DNA of 64,000 nucleotides, taken from CALBTQ01 sp036725605 (GTDB lineage: Bacteria > Lernaellota > Lernaellaia > Lernaellales > Lernaellaceae). A program made the translations under genes and the position numbers. Location of the stretch: assembly GCA_036725605.1 (NCBI GenBank), contig DAIMDW010000007.1, positions 123,324-187,323 on the forward strand, written 5' to 3'. The notes under the pieces were generated by a model. That model saw only the letters and a list, made by a program, of their open reading frames with translations. It was not told where the DNA came from and did not search any database. Positions within the stretch are counted from its first letter, which is position 1. Each line of letters begins with the position of its first letter. Below are positions 56,362 to 64,000 of the stretch, in pieces.

Positions 56362-56716
56362 CCAGTTCATCCACCTTGAAGGGCTTCTTGAAAAAGTCCG
56401 TGGCCCCGTAGGTCATGGCCATTTCCTTTTCGCGATTCAACTGCAACGTTGCATAGGCGGTGACGACGATCACCGGCACGAACAGGGTGCGGTTGTCGCT
56501 TTTCAATTCACGCAGCACGTCCAGGCCGTGCATGTCGGGCAGCATGATGTCCAGCAGGATGGCGTCGGGCGGATCCTCCTTCGCCTTGGCCAGCGCGGAG
56601 GGCCCTTCGGTGTACCAATCGACGTGGAAGCCGCGTTTGCTCAGCCCCTTTTGAATGTAGAACGCGTGATCGGGATTGTCTTCGACCAGCATAATGCGCG
56701 GGGATGATTCGCTCAT
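56330..56716 (-). CDS. Response regulator (single receiver domain)
   Basis: 128 residues, a CheY-like receiver with no output domain. Acidic pair Glu12-Asp13 (LVEDNPDH), phospho-acceptor Asp56 (ILLDIMLPDMHG), Thr86 (VVTAYAT) and the conserved Lys111 before Pro (FFKKPFKV). It would be phosphorylated by the adjacent histidine kinase, whose stop overlaps this start by 4 bases. Lacking an output domain, it presumably acts by protein contact. Confidence 0.93.
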   Translation of the reverse strand: MSESSPRIMLVEDNPDHAFYIQKGLSKRGFHVDWYTEGPSALAKAKEDPPDAILLDIMLPDMHGLDVLRELKSDNRTLFVPVIVVTAYATLQLNREKEMAMTYGATDFFKKPFKVDELATTLRKILKL

Positions 56717-58338
56717 GGGGCGTTGCCTCCGGAGTGTTCGCCAAACAGGGGTATATCATCGTTATCCGACGGCGGGGGCGCAAGGGGCAAGGTGAGGGTG
56801 AAGGTCGAGCCGACGCCGGGAGTGCTCAGCACGCGAATGACGCCGCCGAGCATGTTCGCCAGGCTTTGCGCGATGGTCAGGCCCAGACCGGTGCCTTCCT
56901 GCGCCTCGTGCAGCGGGCCGCGCACGCGGTGAAACTGCTCGAAGATGCGGGTCAGTTGATCTTTGGCGATGCCGATGCCGGTGTCGGTGACGTGAAACTG
57001 GATCGTCTCTTTCTGGCGGTTGACCAGCATCAGCACCTTGCCGGCGGGCGTGAACTTGATCGCGTTGCTGAGCAGATTGATCAAAATGCGGTAGAGTTTT
57101 TCGCGGTCGGTGGCGACGGTTTTCAGGTCGTCGTCGATCTCCAGCGCCAGCGCGAGACCTTTCACCTCGGCCAGGTCGCGCACGTTGTTGAGCATCTCGT
57201 GCAGAAACGGCCGCAGGGCGAAGGATTCGGCGAAGACCTCGACGCGATCGCTAAGAATCTGGCTGTAGTCGAGCAGATCGTTGACCGTTTCCAGCAGCCG
57301 GCGGGCGTTGACGTTGATGCGTCCGGCCATCCGCGACAGTTCGTCGGCGTCGTCGGCTTCGACGAGCAGTTCGGTCAGGCCGAGGATCGAATGCAGCGGC
57401 GTCTTCAACTCGTGGCTGGTGTTGGCGATGAAATTCGTTTTCATCCGGTTGGCCGTGAGCAGCTCGCGGTTTTTGAGGATGATCTTCTGCGACTGTTGTT
57501 CGAGCCGTTCGAACAACCGCGCGTTGGCCAACGCCGAGGTGATCAGGTTGGCGGCCAGGTCGAACAGCTTGCCGTCGTAGGCGGCGAAGGGCAGATCGCC
57601 GGTGCGGAACATCGCGAACACCGAACGCTGCGTGCCGACGCGGCTGATCAGGTGGTGCGCGATGCGTTCGGCGGGCGGCTCGCGATGCACCGGATCGAAT
57701 TCGTGGCGCTGCGACATCGCCGGCAACGGCGGCAGGTCCGGTTGGCGCGCGACGAACTGCCGCGCCTGTTTGGTCACCGCGTCGACCTGCGGACGGCTCC
57801 ACATGTAGGGCAGAAACAGGCGCAGATCCTTTTCGGTGATGTCCCACAGCAGCAGCACGTCGAAGGGCAGCAGGCTTTGCAGCAGGCTGGGGATGCGTTC
57901 GAGCAGCGCGCCCGGACTTTCCACCAACGAAAGCTGACGCCCGAATTGATCGATGCGCGCCAACGCGGCCTGCAGGTGATCACGCTCGCGCAACATCGCG
58001 GCGAAGCGGCGCGCGGCCTGGGCGATCGATCGCAGATCCAGCGCGGCCAACGAACGCGCGGAAACGATCTGCGCGCCCTTGTTCCACAACTCGCGGTCGA
58101 TGTCGGGCGTGCCCGGCGTGGCGAAGACGATCAGGGCGACGCGCTTGGTCCAACTCGGCAGAATGTCGACGCCGGCGAGCAGGCGATAGGGCACGAGCAC
58201 CGCGCTGATGTCGGCCGGCAGTTGCGCCACCGGCAACGCGGCGACGCTGACGACCGGCACGCCTTCGGCGCCGAGCAGCGCGGTTTCCAGCTCGGCGTCA
58301 TCCGGATCGACGATCATCAGGCGGTATTGGCTCAACAT
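56713..58338 (-). CDS. Histidine kinase with degenerate receiver and GAF-like sensor
   Basis: 541 residues, no membrane segment. Residues 1-120 resemble a receiver domain (YRLMIVDPDDAE) but the phospho-acceptor position is VPYR, with no Asp, so it is degenerate. A GAF-like region (about 125-275) follows. The kinase core has His309 in NTSHELKTPLHS, Asn425 in NLLSNAIKFT, and the ATP motifs DTGIGI (452-457) and GTGLGL (482-487). It signals to the response regulator cotranscribed with it. Upstream lies a 17-bp perfect palindrome. Confidence 0.92.
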   Translation of the reverse strand: MLSQYRLMIVDPDDAELETALLGAEGVPVVSVAALPVAQLPADISAVLVPYRLLAGVDILPSWTKRVALIVFATPGTPDIDRELWNKGAQIVSARSLAALDLRSIAQAARRFAAMLRERDHLQAALARIDQFGRQLSLVESPGALLERIPSLLQSLLPFDVLLLWDITEKDLRLFLPYMWSRPQVDAVTKQARQFVARQPDLPPLPAMSQRHEFDPVHREPPAERIAHHLISRVGTQRSVFAMFRTGDLPFAAYDGKLFDLAANLITSALANARLFERLEQQSQKIILKNRELLTANRMKTNFIANTSHELKTPLHSILGLTELLVEADDADELSRMAGRINVNARRLLETVNDLLDYSQILSDRVEVFAESFALRPFLHEMLNNVRDLAEVKGLALALEIDDDLKTVATDREKLYRILINLLSNAIKFTPAGKVLMLVNRQKETIQFHVTDTGIGIAKDQLTRIFEQFHRVRGPLHEAQEGTGLGLTIAQSLANMLGGVIRVLSTPGVGSTFTLTLPLAPPPSDNDDIPLFGEHSGGNAP

Positions 58339-58379
58339 GGTTTCTCGATTTCAACCGATGACCCACAATCAGTCAACCA

Positions 58380-58396
58380 CCAGGAATAATTCCTGG
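58380..58396. promoter_or_regulatory. 17-bp palindrome upstream of the kinase gene
   Basis: CCAGGAAT-A-ATTCCTGG, perfect 8-bp half-sites around one central base, 42 bases upstream of the kinase ATG. It has the size and symmetry of a dimeric repressor operator. It is too small to be a terminator and lacks a U-run. Confidence 0.6.
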
Positions 58397-58435
58397 ACCT
58401 ATGATTTGCTGTCATTGTGTGGACCCTCGGCCGGC

Positions 58436-58571
58436 GTGTGTGCCACACTTTTGGCGAAGCCAAAGGTGTGCCGTTTAGGAAAGGGGCGCCATGGTCTTGT
58501 TCCACAGGAACATGGCCGTGTTTGGTTGTTGACCGACACAGCTTTCGCCAAGGCGAAAACTGTGGCACACA
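58436..58571. repeat. REP-doublet (REPIN-like) element
   Basis: Two homologous hairpins in opposite orientation. The first (58444-58470) is CACACTTTTGGC-GAA-GCCAAAGGTGTG, 12 pairs. The second (58537-58564) is CACAGCTTTCGCC-AA-GGCGAAAACTGTG, 13 positions with one mismatch. They start and end with GTGTGCCACA and its complement, so they are inverted copies of one unit. A third small hairpin (GTTCC-ACA-GGAAC) lies between. No gene product is predicted. Confidence 0.78.
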
Positions 58572-58648
58572 AAAAAGCGTTCTTCTTTCGAGGGGCACAC
58601 TTCACACCGCCCTTGTTGTCCGCGCGCGGCGCTGTTAAATTGCGCGGC

Positions 58649-60829
58649 ATGAAACACTTCATCATTTTCATTAGTTTGTTGTTGGCGTGCGCCGGTTGCG
58701 TGGAAAGCAACGGCATCGAGGAAGAACCCGGCGCGCAGACGCCGCCGGAGACGCTGCCCGTCGCGTGCGCGAGCGAACTGGTCTTCGCCGCCGACGGCGC
58801 GAGCTTTTCGCTGACCGGCGACGAATGCGCGATCGGCCTGCTCGACGCCACCGCGCGCCTGGCATGGCGCGACGCGGACGGTGCGCTGCACGTCGTCGCG
58901 GCCAAGGAGTATCCGCAGCGGGAGGTCGTGGAGACGGCGAACGGTTGGCAATGGTCGCTGCGTGGCCATGCGCAGGCGCCGGAGTTGAGCGTGGCGATCG
59001 CCTTCGACGCGGCGGCGGGCACGGCCGTGCTGCGTCCGAGTATCACATGGCCGCAGCGGTTGGGCGAGGGCGCGCGTCTGGTGTATCTGGATCTGCCCAG
59101 CGCCGGCGGGCAAGGCACGGGCGTGCAATTGCCGGCGAATATCGGGCGCGCGGCATGGGTGCAAAACGGCCACGACGCCTGGACTTTCACCGGCGTCGAG
59201 AATCTGTTGTCGGACGATCCGCCGCCGGCGAACGTCGACGGTGCGCCGGTGCCGTGCGCGGAGAATTACGAGTATCTGGCCACCTGCCACGGCGTTTCGT
59301 GGTGGATGGGCGCGGTCGCCGACGCGGAGCGCGGGCCCGGCCTGCTGTGGGGCGCGCTGGCGGCGCGGCATTGGAAAACCTACGCGGGCGGCTCGCTGAC
59401 GCATGCGGACGACCTGGTGCGTTTGCAGATCGTCCAGGGCACGCCCGGCGACGAACGCGCGCTGGTTCCGGGCGAAACGCTGGAGATGGAGCCGATCTGG
59501 CTCAAGCTCGCCGCGCGCCCGGCGTACGATCTGTACGAATACGCGCAGGCCGCCGCGGCCGAAACGCCGCCGCTGGAGCCGGAACGCGCCGCGCCCTTCG
59601 GGTGGGCGACCTGGTACGATTACTTCACCGAAATCGACCGGGACATCGTGCTGGACAATTGCGCGGCGATGCGCGCGCTGTATCCGGACGAGGAGGCGCT
59701 GCTGTGCCAGATCGACGACGGCTACGAAACGCTCTTTGGCGAATGGGACAGCTACACGGCGGGCTTCCCCGAGGGGTTGGCGCCGGTGGCGCAGGGCATT
59801 CGCGAGTTGGGCATGACGCCCGGGCTGTGGATGGCCCCGCTGATGGTCGACGTGCGCAGCGATCTGTTCGACGATCATCCCCAGTGGTTTTTGTACGACG
59901 CCGACGGGCGGCCGGTGAAGTTCGACGACCTGCTCAACACCCACAAATTCTACGTGTTGGACATCACCGTGCCCGAGGCCGAGGCGTATGTGCGCGAGGC
60001 GATCGCGGCGAAGGTCGCCGACGGGTTCGAGTATTTCAAGTTCGACTTTCTGTTCGTCGGCGCCTACGAGGGCGTGCATGCGGACGGTTCGACGACGATG
60101 GAGGCCTATCATCGCGCAATGCGGGCGTTGCGCGAAGCGGCCGGCGGCGCGTTTCTGCTGGCCAGCGGGCAGGTGTGGCTGCCGAGCCTGGGCTATTTCC
60201 ACGCGGCGCGCGATTCGTCGGACGTGACCGGGACGTTCCCCGGCGTGCCGCTGCACACGCTGACGGCCAATCTGGCGCGCTACCACAGCGTGCGCGCGAC
60301 GGTCGACGGCGTGTGGTACGCGGTCGATCCGGACAACCTGTGCGTGCGTTGGCCGCTGATGGACTCGCACGCGGAGGCGGCGGTGGCGGCCAATTACCTG
60401 GGCGGGTCGAGCAACCTGCTGGGCGACAGCCTGTTGACGCTCAACGACGCGCGCAAGCAACTGCTGACCTCGGAGGCGGCGGAAAATTTGCGTGGTTGGG
60501 GCGGGCGCTTCTGGGCGATCGATCTGATGGAGCGCGCGGTGCTGTGGCCGATCGCCGTGCCTGGTTTCGACGTGGCGATGGTGGCGTCGAATCCGGCGCG
60601 CGTCTGGGTGCGGGCGAACGGTGACGAACGGATCGTCGCGTTGTTTGCATGGGATCTGATGACCGCGACGCTGCGTTTCACCGATTATGAGCTGGCCGCG
60701 GAATTCGACGGGAACGTCGTCATCGAACAGATTTTCGGCGCGCCGGCCGAGCTGGAACGCGACGCCCTGGGCCGCTGGACGGCGCATGTGCCGGCGCAAA
60801 GCGCGGCCGTATTTCGTCTGACGCCCTAA
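58649..60829 (+). CDS. GH36-like alpha-galactosidase/glycosidase lipoprotein
   Basis: 726 residues. Signal peptide with a lipobox-like end (SLLLACAGC), so probably lipid-anchored in the envelope. The N-terminal part is a beta-sandwich; the catalytic TIM-barrel carries FGWATWYDYFTEIDRDIV and the nucleophile motif YFKFDF with Asp466, typical of GH36/melibiase-type enzymes that act on alpha-galactosides. A C-terminal beta domain follows. The sugar acted on is inferred from the family. It lies after the REP-doublet, with no clear promoter, and ends before a bidirectional terminator. Confidence 0.85.
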   Translation: MKHFIIFISLLLACAGCVESNGIEEEPGAQTPPETLPVACASELVFAADGASFSLTGDECAIGLLDATARLAWRDADGALHVVAAKEYPQREVVETANGWQWSLRGHAQAPELSVAIAFDAAAGTAVLRPSITWPQRLGEGARLVYLDLPSAGGQGTGVQLPANIGRAAWVQNGHDAWTFTGVENLLSDDPPPANVDGAPVPCAENYEYLATCHGVSWWMGAVADAERGPGLLWGALAARHWKTYAGGSLTHADDLVRLQIVQGTPGDERALVPGETLEMEPIWLKLAARPAYDLYEYAQAAAAETPPLEPERAAPFGWATWYDYFTEIDRDIVLDNCAAMRALYPDEEALLCQIDDGYETLFGEWDSYTAGFPEGLAPVAQGIRELGMTPGLWMAPLMVDVRSDLFDDHPQWFLYDADGRPVKFDDLLNTHKFYVLDITVPEAEAYVREAIAAKVADGFEYFKFDFLFVGAYEGVHADGSTTMEAYHRAMRALREAAGGAFLLASGQVWLPSLGYFHAARDSSDVTGTFPGVPLHTLTANLARYHSVRATVDGVWYAVDPDNLCVRWPLMDSHAEAAVAANYLGGSSNLLGDSLLTLNDARKQLLTSEAAENLRGWGGRFWAIDLMERAVLWPIAVPGFDVAMVASNPARVWVRANGDERIVALFAWDLMTATLRFTDYELAAEFDGNVVIEQIFGAPAELERDALGRWTAHVPAQSAAVFRLTP

Positions 60830-60835
60830 TGAAAA

Positions 60836-60859
60836 CGGCAGCCCGGGGCAGGGCTGCCG
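60836..60859. terminator. Bidirectional terminator hairpin
   Basis: CGGCAGCCC (60836-60844) pairs perfectly with GGGCTGCCG (60851-60859) around a 6-base loop. It lies between the GH36-like gene (plus) and the small exported protein gene (minus). On the minus strand four T follow, better than the plus-strand tail. Confidence 0.75.
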
Positions 60860-60895
60860 TATGCGTTCTTCATTAGCGGATGAAAACGGACTATT

Positions 60896-61213
60896 TTATT
60901 GCGCCGCGCCCAGGGAAGTAACCAGGATGGTCACCACGCCCTTGTCGTAGCCCAGCGCCTGAATCTTGACCACGTTGTTCTGATCGGTGACGAAGTTGCC
61001 CAGGTTGATCGGACGCAGTTTCGCCGCCGAATCGACCAGCTTCCGCAAGTCACTCATATTGAAATAAACGTTGCCGAAGTCGGTTTTCATCGCGTAATTT
61101 TTGAGGATTTTGCTGATCAAAATATTGATTGTCTGGGTGCTGCTATCCGCCACGGCCCCCGCCGCAATAGACAACACCAACACGACCGCGACCAACAAAG
61201 CGACTTTCTTCAT
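60896..61213 (-). CDS. Small exported protein of unknown function
   Basis: 105 residues. Signal peptide (MKKVALLVAVVLVLSIAAG), then a short mature chain (SSTQTINILISKILKNYAMK...) without recognisable domains. Ribosome-binding site GGAGGGAG close upstream, preceded by a 7-bp hairpin (61225-61246). It may have its own promoter at 61249-61278, so it need not be cotranscribed with the lipoprotein pair upstream. Confidence 0.75.
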   Translation of the reverse strand: MKKVALLVAVVLVLSIAAGAVADSSTQTINILISKILKNYAMKTDFGNVYFNMSDLRKLVDSAAKLRPINLGNFVTDQNNVVKIQALGYDKGVVTILVTSLGAAQ

Positions 61214-61224
61214 TAGCTCCCTCC

Positions 61225-61246
61225 GGAAAGGCCTATCGACCTTTCC
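61225..61246 (-). promoter_or_regulatory. 5' hairpin next to the ribosome-binding site of the small exported gene
   Basis: GGAAAGG (61225-61231) and CCTTTCC (61240-61246) form a 7-bp stem with an 8-base loop, directly upstream of GGAGGGAG on the minus strand. Could affect mRNA stability or translation. Confidence 0.4.
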
Positions 61247-61248
61247 TA

Positions 61249-61278
61249 CGGCTACCAGATAACGCCCCGTTTCGTCAA
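61249..61278 (-). promoter_or_regulatory. Possible promoter of the small exported gene
   Basis: TTGACG (minus, 61273-61278) and TAGCCG (61249-61254) with an 18-base spacer. The -10 is poor. Confidence 0.35.
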
Positions 61279-61293
61279 GTCTTTTCTCGTTTT

Positions 61294-61671
61294 TTACTGA
61301 ACGACGCGTCCGGTGACCTTAACTTTGGGTATCTGAATGATCAAACCGATGACCGTGGCCCAGGGGTTGGCGGGGGCCACCATGATCGGCGAGAACAGCT
61401 CACTCATCTCGACATCCAGATCGGTGATCCCCTTGGCGTTGTTGGTGCGCACCAGTTCGTCGACCATCTCGTTGGGCTGGGGGACGGTCAGCGGAATGGT
61501 GAACAGCCGCACGCCGTAACGGGTGGACGTGACGACCTGGCCCGCCTGCGCGCCTTCGCGCTGCATGTCCGCCCGGGTGTACAGAGAAGTGGGCACGGCT
61601 TCCTTCGAGATATAGGCGCAGCCGCCCAGCATGAACAACGCGACGATCAGCAGCGGAATCGATTTACGCAT
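61294..61671 (-). CDS. Small lipoprotein, paralog 2
   Basis: 125 residues, lipobox FMLGGC (Cys18). The mature part contains YISKEAVPTSLYT, TRYGVRLFTIPLTVPQPNEM and KGITDLDVEMSEL, which closely match the neighbouring gene (YIQKEAIPEGLYT, TRYGFRLFTIPISLPQPNTM, KGITNLDVEFSEF). It carries an extra 15-residue insertion before the final IQIPKVKV. It is related in style to TRL-like small lipoproteins, but I cannot confirm that. Start is 10 bases after the paralog's stop. Confidence 0.82.
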   Translation of the reverse strand: MRKSIPLLIVALFMLGGCAYISKEAVPTSLYTRADMQREGAQAGQVVTSTRYGVRLFTIPLTVPQPNEMVDELVRTNNAKGITDLDVEMSELFSPIMVAPANPWATVIGLIIQIPKVKVTGRVVQ

Positions 61672-61680
61672 GATCGCCTC

Positions 61681-62013
61681 CTACTTTACGATGTCGCCTT
61701 CGACGCGGATTTTAGGGATCTGGAAAATCAGGATATTGAACTCGGAGAATTCGACGTCGAGGTTGGTGATGCCCTTGCCCTGATTGTCCTGAATCGCCGT
61801 GTTGATCATCGTGTTGGGCTGCGGCAGGCTGATGGGAATGGTAAACAGCCGGAAACCGTAGCGGGTGAGGATCACGTGATCGCCGCGTTCAAGCTGATCG
61901 GCCTTCATCTGCGGGGCGGTGTACAGACCTTCGGGGATGGCTTCTTTTTGTATGTACGAGCAGGCGCTGAACAAAAGCATCATCGCCACCAGGACCAACA
62001 GAACTCGTTTCAT
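61681..62013 (-). CDS. Small lipoprotein, paralog 1
   Basis: 110 residues, lipobox LFSAC (Cys18). First gene of the tandem pair; see the shared blocks listed for the neighbour. Both end in a short strand-like segment (IPKIRVEGDIVK here). The function is unknown. The pair is divergent from the GT-C-like gene at 62124 with 110 bases between starts. Confidence 0.82.
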   Translation of the reverse strand: MKRVLLVLVAMMLLFSACSYIQKEAIPEGLYTAPQMKADQLERGDHVILTRYGFRLFTIPISLPQPNTMINTAIQDNQGKGITNLDVEFSEFNILIFQIPKIRVEGDIVK

Positions 62014-62123
62014 TGTTGCACTCCCTTATCCTTTTGTTGGTTTAATGGGAAACGACTTGATATGTTTTCAAGCATCGTTATCATTTCACGAACCATAAAA
62101 ATTTCAACCACCATCGAGGGCTG

Positions 62124-63707
62124 ATGCGGAACTGGATCGTCACGTTGTTGCTGCTTGTCGCGACCACGGCGCTGTTTAGCGTCCCGGCGGTCTACTATTT
62201 CGATTCGGTGGCCGTGGGCGAGGTAAACGGACCCGCTTTCGCGAATTTGTGGCGGATGTGGGCCGCGCCGACGGCGTTGAGCGGCGACCGGACGCTGGAT
62301 TTGCCGTCTCGGCAATTGTTCTCGATGAAGGCCAACAAACAACATGTCATTCCCTCGGTTTTGCTTCCATTGGTATTAACACCGGTAACGCGCCTTTTCG
62401 GTCCCACGGCGGCGGTGAATTTAATTCTGTTGTTGACGCTGTTTTTCAACGGACTGTGCGCCTATCTGTTTTTACGCGCGGTGGTCGGCGATCACGGGCC
62501 GGCGCTGGCGGCGGGAATGGCCTTCGCGTTTTCCACGTATGTTTTGTCACGCGTGGCGGCGGGCGAATTGGAAATGGCGGGGGTGTTCGTGCTGCCGCTG
62601 GGCGCGTGGGCGATCGTGCGTCTGTGCGATCGGCCGTCGAACAAAACGGAATGGACCGCCTTCGCGGCGTTGTTGTTCGCGTTTTTGTGGCACGTCTCTT
62701 TCGGCTGGGCGCTGTTGATTTTCGCCCTGGCCGCCGCGATCTGGACGCGCTGGGTGGACAAGCAACGCGAAGCGACGCACACGTTCCTGCGCGTCATCGG
62801 CGCGCTGGCGCTCGTCGGCTTTTTCAATTTCATACTGATGATGGAGCGCTATACGTTCCGCGAATCCGCCGCTGGACTGGACGTGCTCGAGCTCGTTTTT
62901 CTGCCGCGCACCTACGCGGACACCGTGCCGTATTTTTTGCTGATCGTCGCCGCGTACGCTCTGGTGCGCCGTCCGAAGGACGCGGCGTTCTGGTGGGCGA
63001 GCGCGCTGGTGTTGTTCGCCTTTTCATGGGGCGAGCGTCTGACCGTCTGGGGCCGCGCCACGACGATCCCCGGACCGTTTGCCTTGCTGCCGGCGGGCGA
63101 TCCGCTGCCGTTTGCCGCGATGGCGCAACTGTGCCTGGCCGTGCCGGCGGCGCAGACGATCCGCGCGGCGGCGGAGTACATCGAGAAACTGCGGCCCAAC
63201 GACGAGGGCAAGCTGATCAGCATTTGCGTGCTGCTGGGGCTGGCCGTGTCGTTTTTCCATCTGCCCAATCCGGCCTTCAAGACGTCCGTGCCCGACGCCT
63301 ACGGCGCGTTGTTTGAGATCGAGGACGGCGCGGTGCTGGAGCTGCCGTTTTCGTGCACGACCTCGGTCAATGCGCGCTATCGCTATTACCAGACGGTCCA
63401 CCGGCATCGGGTGGTGAGCGGCAATCCCGAGCCCGGCGTGCCGCACGGTTTGCGGGGTGAGGTTTTGCAGGTCGCGCCGTCGCTGACGCCGCTCAACGGC
63501 GAGCCGATCAACTGGGTCGGCCTGGCGGATGTGGTTCCGGCGGAATTGAAAACGCAATTGCGCGAACTGGGAGTCGCCGCGGTGGCGCTGCATCCGCTCG
63601 ACGTGCCCAGCGGTCAGCGCGATCTGCTCGAAACGTGGTGTGAGCAGGTCTTCGGCGCGCCGCAACGCCGCGACGAATCGACGATCATTTTCCGCGTCGG
63701 AAAATGA
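62124..63707 (+). CDS. GT-C-like polytopic membrane protein
   Basis: 527 residues, about eleven membrane helices. The first periplasmic loop after helix 1 (VYYFDSVAVGEVNGPAFANL) and the DRTLDLPSRQ segment suit the GT-C plan, but no decisive catalytic motif is visible. The C-terminal part from about 385 is soluble (FEIEDGAVLELPFSC). Likely a membrane glycosyltransferase or a related permease-like protein; specificity unknown. Codon use matches neighbours. Confidence 0.7.
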   Translation: MRNWIVTLLLLVATTALFSVPAVYYFDSVAVGEVNGPAFANLWRMWAAPTALSGDRTLDLPSRQLFSMKANKQHVIPSVLLPLVLTPVTRLFGPTAAVNLILLLTLFFNGLCAYLFLRAVVGDHGPALAAGMAFAFSTYVLSRVAAGELEMAGVFVLPLGAWAIVRLCDRPSNKTEWTAFAALLFAFLWHVSFGWALLIFALAAAIWTRWVDKQREATHTFLRVIGALALVGFFNFILMMERYTFRESAAGLDVLELVFLPRTYADTVPYFLLIVAAYALVRRPKDAAFWWASALVLFAFSWGERLTVWGRATTIPGPFALLPAGDPLPFAAMAQLCLAVPAAQTIRAAAEYIEKLRPNDEGKLISICVLLGLAVSFFHLPNPAFKTSVPDAYGALFEIEDGAVLELPFSCTTSVNARYRYYQTVHRHRVVSGNPEPGVPHGLRGEVLQVAPSLTPLNGEPINWVGLADVVPAELKTQLRELGVAAVALHPLDVPSGQRDLLETWCEQVFGAPQRRDESTIIFRVGK

Positions 63708-63800
63708 CAGTTATGAGTTATGAGGTGCGAGTGAAAAGTTGCGGTAGGGAAATTGATTAGGACAAGATCGGAGTTCGCTCCTTTGTCACCCCGGACTTGA

Positions 63801-63971
63801 GAGACTGTCGATAAATGCGCCGACGGGCGACAAACAGCCCCGTCAGGGGCGATAGAGGGTAGCCCGGTGCGTGAGCGCCGGGAAATTGGAAAATGCAACC
63901 TCCGCCTCTGCCGCCCTAAAGGGCTGATGAAGATTGATCGATTTCTTCCTGGGGCTTACGAGACTGTCGAT
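63801..63971. repeat. Hairpin cluster bounded by GAGACTGTCGAT direct repeats
   Basis: GAGACTGTCGAT occurs at 63801-63812 and 63960-63971. Between them are two hairpins: GCCCC-GTCA-GGGGC (63837-63850) and CCCGGTGC-GTGA-GCGCCGGG (63863-63882). Such AGCCCGG...CCGGG units are repeated intergenic elements in many GC-rich genomes. From 63708 to the window end I see no gene. Confidence 0.6.
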
Positions 63972-64000
63972 TTTCTCGATGGTAATTTTTTAATTGTGTT

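Noticed and set aside
58475..60799. A 774-codon open frame on the minus strand
   Set aside because: Antisense to the GH36-like gene and running through the REP-doublet; no believable start or domain.

Overview
This is a GC-rich, gene-dense chromosomal segment from a Gram-negative, diderm bacterium. The sequence encodes lipid A synthesis (LpxD, LpxA, LpxI, LpxB, WaaA, MsbA), outer-membrane assembly (BamA, Skp), lipoprotein maturation and release (Lnt, LolC/E, LolD), several predicted beta-barrels and many lipoproteins. LpxI instead of LpxH, the prfB-lysS-lolC-lolD-bamA-skp-lpx order, a C25 peptidase with an Asp-rich tail, and many polytopic GT-C-like membrane proteins together suggest a deltaproteobacterium-like or other poorly cultivated diderm lineage. 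That placement is an inference; no rRNA gene is present. I saw no rRNA, tRNA, CRISPR array, insertion sequence or prophage.

Layout. 1-5.2 kb: a partial exported-protein gene, an intergenic palindromic repeat, clpP, an unknown gene, an alkaline-phosphatase-superfamily enzyme and a membrane glycosyltransferase-like gene. 5.2-12.9 kb: a C25 (gingipain-type) protease with its own promoter and terminator, a PpiC/SurA-like lipoprotein, a small membrane protein, a zinc phospholipase C/S1-P1-like protein and a second GT-C-like protein. 13-14.5 kb: trpB2, preceded by what reads as a complete attenuator (24-residue leader peptide with tandem Trp codons, then a strong terminator just before the trpB2 ribosome-binding site). 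14.7-18.8 kb: a FadL-like barrel, a small lipoprotein and a TonB-dependent receptor. 18.8-26.2 kb: four large GT-C-like membrane proteins, three in an overlapping operon.

26.3-47.2 kb is the core of the window, a nearly gapless plus-strand envelope cluster: lnt, prfB (with a programmed +1 frameshift), lysS, lolC/E, lolD, bamA, skp, lpxD, lpxA, a Gfo/Idh oxidoreductase, lpxI, a porin-like protein, a PAP2-LpxB fusion, msbA, an ArnT-like transferase and waaA. It makes Kdo-lipid A precursors, flips them, and exports lipoproteins and barrels. fabZ, often found beside lpxA/lpxD, is absent, and LpxB is fused to a membrane PAP2 phosphatase.

47.2-64 kb: a HEAT-repeat protein, a soluble lytic transglycosylase, a TolB-propeller/TSP3/OmpA fusion, a Cys-rich exported protein, a DUF92 membrane protein, a two-component pair, a GH36-like lipoprotein, three small exported proteins and a last GT-C-like protein. 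This part carries a second copy of the intergenic repeat, a REP-doublet-like element and a terminal hairpin/direct-repeat region. Convergent genes repeatedly overlap at their 3' ends by 8-32 bp.
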